Of a stretch of 64,000 nt of DNA, positions 8,373 to 16,958 are shown piece after piece. Under the pieces are notes generated by a model, which was not told where the DNA came from, did no database searches, and saw only the letters and a program-made list of their open reading frames with translations. How positions within the stretch are numbered: position 1 is the stretch's first letter; each line of letters opens with the position of its first letter. Both the position numbers and the translations under genes were made by a program. Location: NCBI GenBank assembly GCA_050015055.1, contig JBEKCD010000012.1:62001-126000 (forward strand). The letters run 5' to 3'. The DNA comes from JBEKCD01 sp050015055 (GTDB taxonomy: Archaea; Thermoproteota; Bathyarchaeia; Bathyarchaeales; Bathycorpusculaceae).

Positions 8373-10271
8373 CTATTCCTCTTTTGGAAGCTTCCCCCTT
8401 CTGCCAAGATCGTCTGCAACGTTCTTCAGGTTGAGTTGTTCCAGTTTCTTCCGGGGTATTAGACCAGTTATGACGTCCCATCCGCGTGTCTGATAATACT
8501 CGTCTAACATCATTTCGAGGTTCACTTTTTGTCCCTTGCACGGCCCGTCTGGACTCGGTTCTTCGGTAAACCTTGCCGGCAGTTTATCGTCTTTCCGAGA
8601 CAAGCCTTCGCGAACGTTGTATGCTCTCTGGAGATTGACTATACGTTCTCCGGCTGTCCGCAAGAATTTCTCAGTGGCTTTCATCCCTGTTGCGGCTCTG
8701 ACGGCTTCTGCGAGATCCTTGAAATAGAAGATTGGCGGGTACGCGTATCCTCCAGTCAAGCAAAGACCTAACGAGCTGACGACGGCTGCAAAGTCTTCGC
8801 ACTCCTTAACCATCACTCCCTTGTATGTTTCGTCCAGTCTGTTTGCCATTTCGGGCAGATAGCGTTTGCCAAAACGTTTCTTTACAGCCTCTTCAAAGCC
8901 TATTTCGTCAAGAAAAGCTGAGGCGCGCAGATGATCTGCCCCTCTTGTGGAGACTGCGTGCGCCAGCCCCATCGATTTCTGTGCTCTGCCATCCTGAGCA
9001 GGAATGTCCATCCCTTTAACGTGCATAGCGTATTTTTCCGCACCGCGATCAAGACGCTCTGCAACTCTCTTGGTTCCCTCGGCCAGAAGGTCGCCTATGC
9101 CCTCTCGGTATGCAATCTTGCGTATCAGGTCCAGAGCCAGGTCTTTGTCTCCCCATCTGAAGGCAATGCCTCCTGTGTCTGCCTCGCTGATTATTCCTTT
9201 CTCATAGAGTTCCATCATGAACGCTATTACACCGCCGGTTGAAATGGTGTCGATGCCGTAGAGGTTGCAGAGAACGTGCGCCTCAATTATCGAATCAAGG
9301 TCGTCGTTTCCGATTCGGCCTCCGAAGGCACATATCGTTTCGTATTCGGGATGATCCAGGGTCATTCCCTTGAAGCGGCCGGTCTTGACCCTGATGACGT
9401 TCTTGCATGCAAGCCTGCAGCCGAAGCATGCCTTGTCCGCTATTTTATATTTCTCAACAAGCACTTCGCCGCTGATCTTGTCAGCTGTGGGACAAACTCC
9501 TGTCTGGAAGTTCCTGGTCGGAAACCTTCCGATCTCGTTCATCGCTCCGACAAGAATCGTCGTACCATACTTTCTGACTTCGGGCACAAAGGGGTCTGCC
9601 TTGATTCTTTTATCTGCTTCGGCGACAAGCTCAGTGAAACGCTTTGGGTCCGCAACTTCTACACGAAGACTTCCTTTCAAAGCGAGGGCTTTCAGATTTT
9701 TGGAACCCATGACTGCCCCCAAGCCCGACCGTGCTGCAAGGCGGAAACGATCCGTGACTATTCCCGCGTAACGCACAAGGTTCTCTCCACCTTTGCCTAT
9801 GCAAGCTATTTGAGTTTTCTGACCATGGTCTTGGCTTATTACAGTCATGGTTTCCTCAGTGTCTTTTCCCCAAAGCTTTCTTGCGTCTAAGATCTTGACC
9901 TCTCCATTTTCTATGTAGACGTAGACCGGTTTGGACGCACGACCTTGGAAGATAATGGCGTCGTAGCCGACGCGTTTCATTTCAGGTCCGAAGCTTCCTC
10001 CAGAATTTGCTCCTCCAAGAATGTTGGTGAGCGGACTCTTGCCCCCAACTTCGTATCTTCCTGACTCTGGCCACGTTGTGGCTGATAGGGGACCGACTGC
10101 GAATACTAGGCGATTTTCTGGTCCAAGGGGATTCGTTTCTGGGCCAGTCTCATCGTAAAGAATGTTCGTACAGAACCCTGTGCCGCCCAGAAATTTCTCG
10201 GCATCCTCATTCCGTAAGTCTTGCCTGTGAATCCTTCTTGCCGTCAAATCTATTCGGAGAATTTTCCCCAT
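8373..10271 (-). CDS. Tungsten-dependent aldehyde:ferredoxin oxidoreductase family protein (AOR copy 2)
   Basis: Second AOR paralogue, about 632 residues from the ATG at 10271, where the text MGKILRIDLTARRI matches the family N-terminus. The frame is open 57 codons further upstream, but that stretch overlaps the preceding gene and lacks family character. Family marks: FLGGTGFCTN, KSPLTNILGGANSGG, CFGCRLAC cluster ligands, LCNLYGIDTISTGG, and VSSLGLCLTGG for the last cysteine. It follows the PreA-like gene by 29 bp on the same strand and lies tail-to-tail with AOR copy 1. Shared transcription with the PreA-like gene and amidohydrolase would link ferredoxin-dependent aldehyde and pyrimidine chemistry, but that is inference. 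Confidence 0.9.
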   Translation of the reverse strand: MGKILRIDLTARRIHRQDLRNEDAEKFLGGTGFCTNILYDETGPETNPLGPENRLVFAVGPLSATTWPESGRYEVGGKSPLTNILGGANSGGSFGPEMKRVGYDAIIFQGRASKPVYVYIENGEVKILDARKLWGKDTEETMTVISQDHGQKTQIACIGKGGENLVRYAGIVTDRFRLAARSGLGAVMGSKNLKALALKGSLRVEVADPKRFTELVAEADKRIKADPFVPEVRKYGTTILVGAMNEIGRFPTRNFQTGVCPTADKISGEVLVEKYKIADKACFGCRLACKNVIRVKTGRFKGMTLDHPEYETICAFGGRIGNDDLDSIIEAHVLCNLYGIDTISTGGVIAFMMELYEKGIISEADTGGIAFRWGDKDLALDLIRKIAYREGIGDLLAEGTKRVAERLDRGAEKYAMHVKGMDIPAQDGRAQKSMGLAHAVSTRGADHLRASAFLDEIGFEEAVKKRFGKRYLPEMANRLDETYKGVMVKECEDFAAVVSSLGLCLTGGYAYPPIFYFKDLAEAVRAATGMKATEKFLRTAGERIVNLQRAYNVREGLSRKDDKLPARFTEEPSPDGPCKGQKVNLEMMLDEYYQTRGWDVITGLIPRKKLEQLNLKNVADDLGRRGKLPKEE

Positions 10272-10300
10272 GTACCCCTTGTATTTGAGTGTGATGCGGT

Positions 10301-11425
10301 TCAGCTCCTGAGTTTTATGGCGTGCCGAGGACAAACGGAATAGCATAGACCGCAGCTGAGACATTTTGTCCTGTATGAGATTACTTTTCCCTCGCTCAAA
10401 GCCAATGCCTGATATGGACAGAGATTTGCGCAAAGTCCGCATGAAGTGCAGGCTTCATGATCGATCTGTGGATGCAGTCTTCTCTTGCTTTCTTCTTTCT
10501 GTTTCTCCAGATGTTTTAGCGTGATTCCGCGCAGCTCCTGAATGGAATTGTAGCCCTTCGTTTCCATGAATTCGACAAGCTCGTCCTTAATGCGATTAAC
10601 GATCTGCAGTCCATGGAGGACGGGGGCGGTGCACAGTTCAACACAATGGGCGCCTGCCATCATCATCTCAACAGCGTCTTGACTGTTTGAAATCCCGCCT
10701 ATGCCTATTACCGGTATCTTCACTCGCTTGGCTATCTCGGCAACGCATCTCACGGCCATTGGGTGAATAGCGGATCCGGAAAGCCATCCTTCGCCGTTCG
10801 CATTGCCAAGATAAGGTTTTCCAGTTTCAACATCTATCGCCAACACGGGACCCACAGAGTCTATCGCTGAAACGGCGTCGGCACCAAGCTTCTCAGCTTT
10901 GACCGCTATTCTCAGAGGATCCGGCCAATTCGCGCTTACCTTAGCTATGACAGGAACTTTCGCTCGAGACTTGGCAGCTTTAACCGTCGGCAAAATCTGA
11001 TCCGCGTCGTAAGTGACTGTTTCGATGAAGTCAGCGCCAGCCTCTTCAACCAGTGGAGCGATTTTTCCTGCTTCTTTCTCTGTGAACCCGATGCTGGCGA
11101 TCACTGGTACCCCAAGATGCTTCACGGCAGGTATCTCGTGCGTAACCCACGTTTGAAGAGGAAGGTCAGACCATTTCTCGGCGTTAACCAGCGTGTCCTT
11201 GCCTATCCGGGCCATGTTGGGGAAAGGATTTCTGGCCGCAACAAGCCTAATCGTTTTTGTCGTGACCGCTCCAAAACCTGCCCTTACCGCGCGTTCCAAG
11301 GTCTTGCCGTCGCGTCCGTACGGTCCCGCGGCAAGAATCAGAGGGTTTGACAGACTTACTCCGCACAATGAAAGTGACGTTCGAACCGTTCTTACCATCA
11401 CCATTCGCTCAATCAGGTATTCCAC
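10301..11425 (-). CDS. PreA-like dihydropyrimidine/dihydroorotate dehydrogenase with C-terminal ferredoxin domain
   Basis: FMN-binding TIM barrel of the dihydroorotate dehydrogenase superfamily (SNPLILAAGPYG; VPVIAKVSANWPD; IPVIGIGGISNSQDAVEMMMAGA phosphate loop) fused to a two-cluster ferredoxin tail (CTSCGLCANLCP and CLSCGLCYSVCP). This layout is the PreA type, which reduces or oxidises pyrimidines, rather than the plain PyrD type. The annotated start is GTG at 11425, overlapping the amidohydrolase stop by 13 bp; ATG codons at 11404 and 11398 are alternatives. The overlap with an amidohydrolase suggests a nucleobase or related heterocycle pathway. No PreT partner subunit is seen next to it, so ferredoxin may be the direct partner. 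Confidence 0.85.
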   Translation of the reverse strand: MEYLIERMVMVRTVRTSLSLCGVSLSNPLILAAGPYGRDGKTLERAVRAGFGAVTTKTIRLVAARNPFPNMARIGKDTLVNAEKWSDLPLQTWVTHEIPAVKHLGVPVIASIGFTEKEAGKIAPLVEEAGADFIETVTYDADQILPTVKAAKSRAKVPVIAKVSANWPDPLRIAVKAEKLGADAVSAIDSVGPVLAIDVETGKPYLGNANGEGWLSGSAIHPMAVRCVAEIAKRVKIPVIGIGGISNSQDAVEMMMAGAHCVELCTAPVLHGLQIVNRIKDELVEFMETKGYNSIQELRGITLKHLEKQKEESKRRLHPQIDHEACTSCGLCANLCPYQALALSEGKVISYRTKCLSCGLCYSVCPRHAIKLRS

Positions 11426-12783
11426 AGACTCTCTGCAGCTTCTCTACACTTCGTCCTCGCCCTATGTTCATTCGCGGTGAGTATTTTTCTGTTTCTCATT
11501 ATTTTCTTGCCGTTTATCAGTACATCTTGAACCATGTTTCCCTCGCCAAAGACGACAAGTTGTGGAATCAGGTTTTCCGGTGTTACTGGCGTTGGAGATT
11601 CCAAGTCTACCGTTATGATGTCGGCTTGTTTTTTGGGGGTTATTGAGCCCACGAGGTTTTCCATGCGGATCGCTTTTGCAGCGTCGACTGTTGCCATCCT
11701 AATGACAGTTTCGGCAGGCATGACGCCGGCGTCCTGAAGATTTCCCTTATGTATGAGGAATGCGGTTCGCATCACTTCAAACATGTCTTGAATATATCCG
11801 TCCGTTCCAAGTCCGACGGTAAGACCCGCTTTCAGAAAACTTGGGACAGGCGCTATGCCCCCGCCGACTTCACAGTTGCTTAGAGGCATGTGCGAAACTT
11901 TGACATCGTGTTTCCGTAATAGTTTGATTTCTTTTGGAAGCGTGTGCACGCATTGAGATGCCAGAACGTCGGAGCCTAGGAACCCTATTTTTTCGTAAAG
12001 CTCAACTGGAAGTTTCCGATACTTGGAAAGGCAGTACTTTGATTCGTAGGCTCCTTCTTCTAGGTGAATGTGTATTCCCGCGGGATATTCGTTCGCGAGG
12101 TCTCTCACCTTCCCCAGAAACTGCGGGCTACAAGTGAAAGTGGTGTGCGTGCAAAACATACCCTTTGTCAATGAATCGTTTTTTCTGTTATGCTTTTTAA
12201 TGAAGTTGAGGTTTTCTTCAGCCCCTTTCCACCCGTTCTCTTCGCTTATTCTTTCGGTACCCTCGAAGCTCAGCACGGAACGCAAACCTACCATTTCAGT
12301 CGCTTGAGCCTCAACCTCCAGAGCTCCTGGAATCGAGTTTGGAGCCTCCAAAACGTCGGCGCAACACGTTGTTCCCGTTTTCACCATTTGAATTGAGGAC
12401 ATAGAAGCAGCGGCGCTTATCTGTTCTTTTTTCAAAGCATTTTCTATGCGGGGCCACCAGAACTTCCTTAGAAAGGCGATGAAAGTTGACGTTGTCTTAG
12501 AAACTGGTATGCCGTGCGAAAGAATGCCATACATGTGATTGTGGCTGCAAATCAGTCCAGGCATCACTACGCATTCTTGGGCATCAATGATTTCATCAGC
12601 ATTGTAAGAGCTTTCGATTTCTTTTGCAGGCCCAACGTCCAGAATTTTGTCGCCTTCTACGAAAACGGCTCCCTCTTGGATTGTTCTGCACTTTCTGTCC
12701 AACGTTAAGACATATTTTCCTTTGACGATTAGTGATTTCACTGATTTACTTACTCCATTGCTCCATAAAATTGGAATCTTCAA
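11413..12783 (-). CDS. Metal-dependent amidohydrolase/deaminase (MTA/SAH deaminase - cytosine deaminase type)
   Basis: A 456-residue amidohydrolase. It has the small beta-sandwich N-terminus ending GLICSHNHMYG (first two metal histidines as HxH), a further HIHLEEG near residue 230, SHMPLSNC, and GLGTDGYIQDM with the metal aspartate near residue 310, the pattern of MTA/SAH deaminase, guanine deaminase and triazine hydrolases. It hydrolyses a C-N bond on an aromatic heterocycle. The frame opens at TTG 12783; GTG at 12741, with GGAG 11 nt upstream, gives MKSLIVKGKYVLTL and is an equally good start. It leads an operon with the PreA-like oxidoreductase (13 bp overlap) and AOR copy 2. Confidence 0.85.
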   Translation of the reverse strand: MKIPILWSNGVSKSVKSLIVKGKYVLTLDRKCRTIQEGAVFVEGDKILDVGPAKEIESSYNADEIIDAQECVVMPGLICSHNHMYGILSHGIPVSKTTSTFIAFLRKFWWPRIENALKKEQISAAASMSSIQMVKTGTTCCADVLEAPNSIPGALEVEAQATEMVGLRSVLSFEGTERISEENGWKGAEENLNFIKKHNRKNDSLTKGMFCTHTTFTCSPQFLGKVRDLANEYPAGIHIHLEEGAYESKYCLSKYRKLPVELYEKIGFLGSDVLASQCVHTLPKEIKLLRKHDVKVSHMPLSNCEVGGGIAPVPSFLKAGLTVGLGTDGYIQDMFEVMRTAFLIHKGNLQDAGVMPAETVIRMATVDAAKAIRMENLVGSITPKKQADIITVDLESPTPVTPENLIPQLVVFGEGNMVQDVLINGKKIMRNRKILTANEHRARTKCREAAESLWNT

Positions 12784-12890
12784 GAATTAATATTTTTAGT
12801 GCCAGCCCCTCCGACACCCTGACTCCTAGGCACACAGTATTCTTCTGTTGATATGCTCATTTAAGATTGCTGTGAATTAGGAAAAGGGGG

Positions 12891-13328
12891 TTATGGGTAG
12901 TGTTGCCCGTAGTGCGTGGCTAGGGCGACAAGGTCCGCAAGGTCTACCCTGCTGTTGCCGTTTAGGTCTGCGTTGGTGTTCCATTTGGCATCGCCGGGTT
13001 TGGAGCCATAGGCATCTGCCAGCATGATCAAGTCCACATGGTTGACTTTGAAGTCGCCGTTCAAATCGCCCGGAATGGTGACTGTCACCACGCCGCCTGT
13101 GAAGTTATTGTTCGCAGTGTCGGTTTCGCCCGGAACAGGCTGAGCATAAGCGCTTATGGTGTAGTTGCCGTAGGCAAAGTCAGTGGTGTTCCACGTGAAC
13201 GTCAGAGTCGTCTGATCTGTCGCGTTTAGGCTGACCTGTTCAGTGCCCATCACCGTGGAATTTGCGTATGCGGTTACGTTGAAGGTTTCAGCGTAATCAT
13301 GAGAGGAGTTTGAAGGTAGAGAATTTGG
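12891..13328 (-). pseudogene. Out-of-frame CARDB-like plus dockerin tail of the thermopsin-like gene
   Basis: Downstream of the thermopsin-like gene, in a different frame, an open stretch encodes a CARDB-type beta domain fragment (DYAETFNVTAYANS, TFTWNTTDFAYGNYTISAYA, PGETDTANNNF) followed by a complete type I dockerin: DLNGDFKVNHVDL and DLNGNSRVDLADL are its two calcium-loop/helix repeats. Coding character continues upstream of the first in-frame ATG (13253) to about 13328, and it overlaps the last codons of the thermopsin frame. The first strands of the CARDB domain are missing. This is best explained as one gene, thermopsin-CARDB-dockerin, broken by a frameshift or small deletion near 13290-13330, or by a sequencing error there. 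Separate translation from ATG 13253 without a signal peptide would make little sense for a dockerin. Confidence 0.7.
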
Positions 13329-14578
13329 CCGCCGCTGACTGTGAAGTTACGTTGATCGAAGAGTTGGCCGTATTGGTTGTATAATCCTAGGTCGTAGGAG
13401 CCAGGATACAAAGTCACGGTGACATCTCCGTCGACAAACGGGATTTGCCATGCTGTAGCATTCGGATTGGATGCATCAGTAACGTAGAGCGTTCCCGAAT
13501 CTAGCGGCGAAGTGATGTTTATTATCCCTATCTGAGACTCATCGTACAGTTCGCCAAGTTGGCCGGCACCGGGCAGTATCTCTGCGAATATTGTTCCGTT
13601 CTCTGGATAATGGGAAAATCCTGACAGCACGTTGTCTATTCCTTCAGAGGTGTCACTTCCAAAATTGTAGGCGTTGGGAACCATCTCGTAATTGTGTCCG
13701 TTCCAGTACTCCAGTTGAAGCTGAACATCAGACTGGACGTCGGCCACGTTGAGTCCACCGCCCGGTCCTCCTAGTATCAACTCGGAGTCGTAGTACCCTC
13801 CACCAGGATCTAAATTAAAACCATTCACCTCAAAACCAGTTAAAGACGCAAGTCCATTTGTTTTTGTGAAAGTCACTGTGTCGTAGGTTACCAACCCATA
13901 ACCATCGTCGTACGCCAAGCTTATGGTCGGCTCGCCCGAAGAGCTCACCCTAGAAGTCACGTTGAAAATAATCGTTGCAGGATAAGTGAGAAGAATATTG
14001 TTCCCGGGCAAAGGTGGGTATGCACGCTGCATGCAATCATAATAGTAAAAAGTGTTTTTCTGAGGGGTCATAGTCTGGCCGTTTCCAGATATGCTGGAAG
14101 CGCTCACGTTGGCGGAAGGAGCTGAGGAATTCCACACGTTGTCCCCGAAATCGATCATACCAGAGGAATTGATGAACGCCACGTCCTGAATCATATAGAC
14201 GTACTGTCCAAGGCTAGTGTTGAATGCAAAGTTGACGTTGAATTGAATGGTCATCCCAGAGATGTCGGAGCTGCTATTCGTGGATAGAGTCTTAATGGTG
14301 GCTATTCCAACTGAATCGTTTGTCGCATATTCATAGGGACCGCTTGGGCAAATTCCGAAGTCCGCTATCCCCATCGGAGCTGGCTCTTGGGAATAGAAGC
14401 CATGAATATTCACTTGCGCGTTTGGCCAATGCATGCCGACAGCGTCATTGAAGCTTTTGCCTATGATTCTATTCATATTCGATGCATTTTTTGGAGTTTC
14501 AACCAACAGTGAGCAGAAGATTCCAGTCAAAAGAACAATTAAGAAAATGGACGAAACACACTTTATTTTCATTCTCAT
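13274..14578 (-). CDS. Thermopsin-like secreted peptidase (A5 family), C-terminal tail frameshifted
   Basis: A 434-residue exported protein. The first about 28 residues form a signal peptide (MRMKIKCVSS then a leucine/isoleucine-rich core). The mature part has the thermopsin hallmarks APMGIADFGICPSGPYEYATND with many N-glycosylation sequons (NSS, NFT, NGT). Thermopsins are acid proteases of archaea secreted or held at the surface. The frame ends in TAA at 13274 just where a CARDB-dockerin module continues in another frame, so the native product was probably longer and could dock on a cohesin. The gene stands alone on the minus strand between the amidohydrolase operon and dapA. Confidence 0.75.
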   Translation of the reverse strand: MRMKIKCVSSIFLIVLLTGIFCSLLVETPKNASNMNRIIGKSFNDAVGMHWPNAQVNIHGFYSQEPAPMGIADFGICPSGPYEYATNDSVGIATIKTLSTNSSSDISGMTIQFNVNFAFNTSLGQYVYMIQDVAFINSSGMIDFGDNVWNSSAPSANVSASSISGNGQTMTPQKNTFYYYDCMQRAYPPLPGNNILLTYPATIIFNVTSRVSSSGEPTISLAYDDGYGLVTYDTVTFTKTNGLASLTGFEVNGFNLDPGGGYYDSELILGGPGGGLNVADVQSDVQLQLEYWNGHNYEMVPNAYNFGSDTSEGIDNVLSGFSHYPENGTIFAEILPGAGQLGELYDESQIGIINITSPLDSGTLYVTDASNPNATAWQIPFVDGDVTVTLYPGSYDLGLYNQYGQLFDQRNFTVSGGQILYLQTPLMITLKPST

Positions 14579-15026
14579 GGTTCCCTTCTTCTTCGTGTTG
14601 TCATGGAGAAGCTAGGTCTCGACTAGTTCGGCACGCGAAACCAGAGATAGCGCGCGCGCCATTTACTTGAGTGGGCGGACGCGCTCCCTTTGGAAAACAG
14701 CCAGTTCCAAGAATTAACACTTGTGGAACGCTCTTCTATTACATATTACAGCATAACTTGAACGCTTTAATAGTTTTTCCGTTCTACTCTTTCGACATAT
14801 TCTTCATAAGTTTCGCTGTGCATGGTGTTCTATGACAAGACTCCTACCATAAAGTGGAGAAAGTCTCCGCACATATTTGGATCGTACAGCAGACCTGGAT
14901 GGTCCACGTCAGCAAATACGTACAGCGAAAACCGAAGAACATTGAATGGCACGCTGGGTTTGGTGTGCGCTATGGTTGAAGGCGTATATGACAATTTTTA
15001 AATGTTAGGTTCTGAGTAGAAAGACT
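14579..15026. other. 448-bp intergenic region before the DapA-family gene
   Basis: Holds the promoters of the thermopsin-like gene and of the DapA-family gene, and no gene I can support. A 59-codon open stretch (14822-15001, plus) has no RBS and no recognisable motif. CAATTTTTAAATGT about 14991-15004 is a TATA-like box 25-35 bp before the next start. A GC-rich patch with GCGCGCGCGCC lies around 14650-14660. Confidence 0.4.
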
Positions 15027-15923
15027 ATGCCTAGGCTGGTCCTTGATGGAATGTTTGTCCCCAGCGTCACACCGTTCACACGTATGGGTCGACTTGACGT
15101 TAAAGCGCTGAGGTCGTGTGTGCGGTTTTGGTTGGAAGGCGGAGTCTCGGGGTTGGCGCCGTGTGGCAGCAACGGAGAAGCCCCTTACCTTTCTAGGCAG
15201 GAGAGGATGAAGGTGATTGAAACCGTCTTGGACGAGGTTAATGGAAAGGTTCCCGTGATTGCTGGCACGGGCAGCATGAGCACCCAAGAGACCGTCACCT
15301 TCACCAAGGACGCGGCTGATATCGGCGTCGACGCTGCACTCGTCGTTACACCGTTCTACTTTAAACTGTCAAACAGAGAAATCCACGAACACTTTCGAAC
15401 AGTCTCAGAAGCTGTCGACGTTCCCATCGTCGTCTACAACGTTCCCAAGTTCACCGGCGTCTCCTTAGAACCACCCCAGATTCAAGAACTCGCGGCGGAA
15501 AACGAAAGGATAATCGGCATCAAAGACAGCAGCGGAAACATGGGCGCGATAACGGAAACCGTGAGGTTAACAGGTGACAAGATTTCAGTTCTTGCTGGAA
15601 CGGCTGACGTAGCGCTGTCGACGCTGTTAACAGGAGGGAGAGGTGCAGTGCTAGCGGTCGGAAACGTGTTCCCCGCCTTGTGCAGCCACTTGTACGAGGC
15701 TTTCAAGAACAGGCGATACGAAGAAGCAAGCAGACTGCAAAACCGCATATCCTTCGCAAACGAGGTACTTGTGAAACGGTTCAATCAAATCGCAGCAATA
15801 AAAGAGGCTATGAGGCTTCAGGGACTAGCAGGCGGCTACCCTCGAAAGCCAGCATTGTCATTGGACAGGGAAGGAAGGAAGACCCTTGAAAACCTGCTGA
15901 AGGAAATGAATCCACCCGCCTGA
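15027..15923 (+). CDS. DapA/NAL family class I aldolase (4-hydroxy-tetrahydrodipicolinate synthase-like)
   Basis: A 298-residue (beta/alpha)8 aldolase of the DHDPS/N-acetylneuraminate lyase superfamily. GMFVPSVTPFT starts the barrel, APCGSNGEAPYLS holds the carboxylate-binding Ser/Gly region, VVYNVPKFTGV carries the catalytic Tyr and IIGIKDSSGNM the Schiff-base Lys (near residue 165). ATG start follows a TATA-like box. The protein could be DapA or a 2-keto-3-deoxy sugar-acid aldolase; in archaea many such genes are KDG-type aldolases. With no lysine-biosynthesis neighbours, the substrate is left open. Confidence 0.85.
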   Translation: MPRLVLDGMFVPSVTPFTRMGRLDVKALRSCVRFWLEGGVSGLAPCGSNGEAPYLSRQERMKVIETVLDEVNGKVPVIAGTGSMSTQETVTFTKDAADIGVDAALVVTPFYFKLSNREIHEHFRTVSEAVDVPIVVYNVPKFTGVSLEPPQIQELAAENERIIGIKDSSGNMGAITETVRLTGDKISVLAGTADVALSTLLTGGRGAVLAVGNVFPALCSHLYEAFKNRRYEEASRLQNRISFANEVLVKRFNQIAAIKEAMRLQGLAGGYPRKPALSLDREGRKTLENLLKEMNPPA

Positions 15924-16028
15924 GCACAAAGCCTTGAGAGTTTCCAAAGAACAGGCTTTGCAGCCACTGCCAGCAAAGCGCGCCTCTTTCGATTTTCTCA
16001 GCAGAATCCTTTACTAAGCGGAGCAAGA

Positions 16029-16958
16029 ATGCTAGATTGCATGGCAACTAGAACAATCAGTCCTCTCAACACTTTTCTGATGATTTGTCTGATCACGTTT
16101 TGGGGCAGCTCGTTCGTAGTTGTGAAAGCCACACTTGGAGAAGGGTTGACCCCTATCGCCATAGCCACCTTCAGGTTTCTCACAGCTGGCGGAATCTTCA
16201 TCGTAGCTCTTATTCTAAACAAGGGCAGAAACCGTGAATACACGGTTCTTGTTGAAGGAAGAGATTTTCTGAAACTCTTGTTCCTCGCCTTAACGGGCGT
16301 TACATTCTTCTTCGCTGCACAATACACGGGAATACAGATGGCCAGCGCTTCAATCGCAGCGATTCTGGTTTGTCTTCTCTCGCCGATTCTCATCAGCGTT
16401 TTTTCAGCTCGAATGTTCAAAGAACCATTAATGAGGAAAAATGTCCTGGGCATTGGAATTGCCGCGGCAGGAACCTTTGCTGTAATCACAGGAGGCGCTT
16501 TGAGCATGCAGGGAAACAGCAGCAACTTCCTGCTTGGAAGCTCAATCCTGCTTTTCACGCCACTCATGTGGGCCGTTTACAGCCTGATGGGGAAAAGAAT
16601 CATGGAAAAATATGATCCATTTCTCGTCGTGGCTTATGTCAACATACTGGGAGGACTTTGTCTGGTTCCCTTCTCTCTGGCAGAAAACTCTCTTCACGAA
16701 GCCTTTGCCATGAGCATCAACGAGTGGTCAGCAATTCTTTACTTAGCTTTCGCCTGTTCTATCCTGGGGTATTTTATATGGTTCCATGTGATGAACCAGG
16801 TCAAAGCTTCAGTGACCAGCTCGTTCATGTTCGGAGAACCGGTGATAACCGTGCTTTTCGCAACAATTTTCGTTGGCGAGGGCAAGGAAATCACGCCTTT
16901 CACTGTCGCAGGAGCCCTCCTGATCTTCGTGGGCGTCTACCTTGTCTCTAGGAGATAG
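16029..16958 (+). CDS. EamA/DMT-family transporter
   Basis: A 309-residue integral membrane protein with about ten hydrophobic segments in two EamA repeats. The first begins TFLMICLITFWGSSFVVVKATL, the second around residue 165 (SSILLFTPLMWAVYSLMGK). GEPVITVLFATIFVGE near the C-terminus is the conserved end of the second repeat. Members export amino acids, nucleosides or other metabolites; the substrate is not readable. It begins 105 bp after the DapA-family gene on the same strand and overlaps the convergent DUF2110 gene by 11 bp at its 3' end. Confidence 0.88.
   Translation: MLDCMATRTISPLNTFLMICLITFWGSSFVVVKATLGEGLTPIAIATFRFLTAGGIFIVALILNKGRNREYTVLVEGRDFLKLLFLALTGVTFFFAAQYTGIQMASASIAAILVCLLSPILISVFSARMFKEPLMRKNVLGIGIAAAGTFAVITGGALSMQGNSSNFLLGSSILLFTPLMWAVYSLMGKRIMEKYDPFLVVAYVNILGGLCLVPFSLAENSLHEAFAMSINEWSAILYLAFACSILGYFIWFHVMNQVKASVTSSFMFGEPVITVLFATIFVGEGKEITPFTVAGALLIFVGVYLVSRR

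Noticed and set aside
9276..9890. 204-codon open frame on the plus strand
   Set aside because: Lies wholly antisense to AOR copy 2, whose motifs are unmistakable; the translated text has no family character.
10272..10442. 57-codon N-terminal extension of AOR copy 2
   Set aside because: Overlaps the end of the PreA-like gene and has no AOR similarity; the family start fits ATG 10271.
14822..15001. 59-codon frame between thermopsin-like gene and dapA
   Set aside because: No SD, no promoter and no recognisable motif; it runs into the TATA-like box of the next gene.
15998..16567. 189-codon open frame on the minus strand
   Set aside because: Antisense to the EamA transporter gene; composition is a mirror of the membrane segments and no start signal is present.
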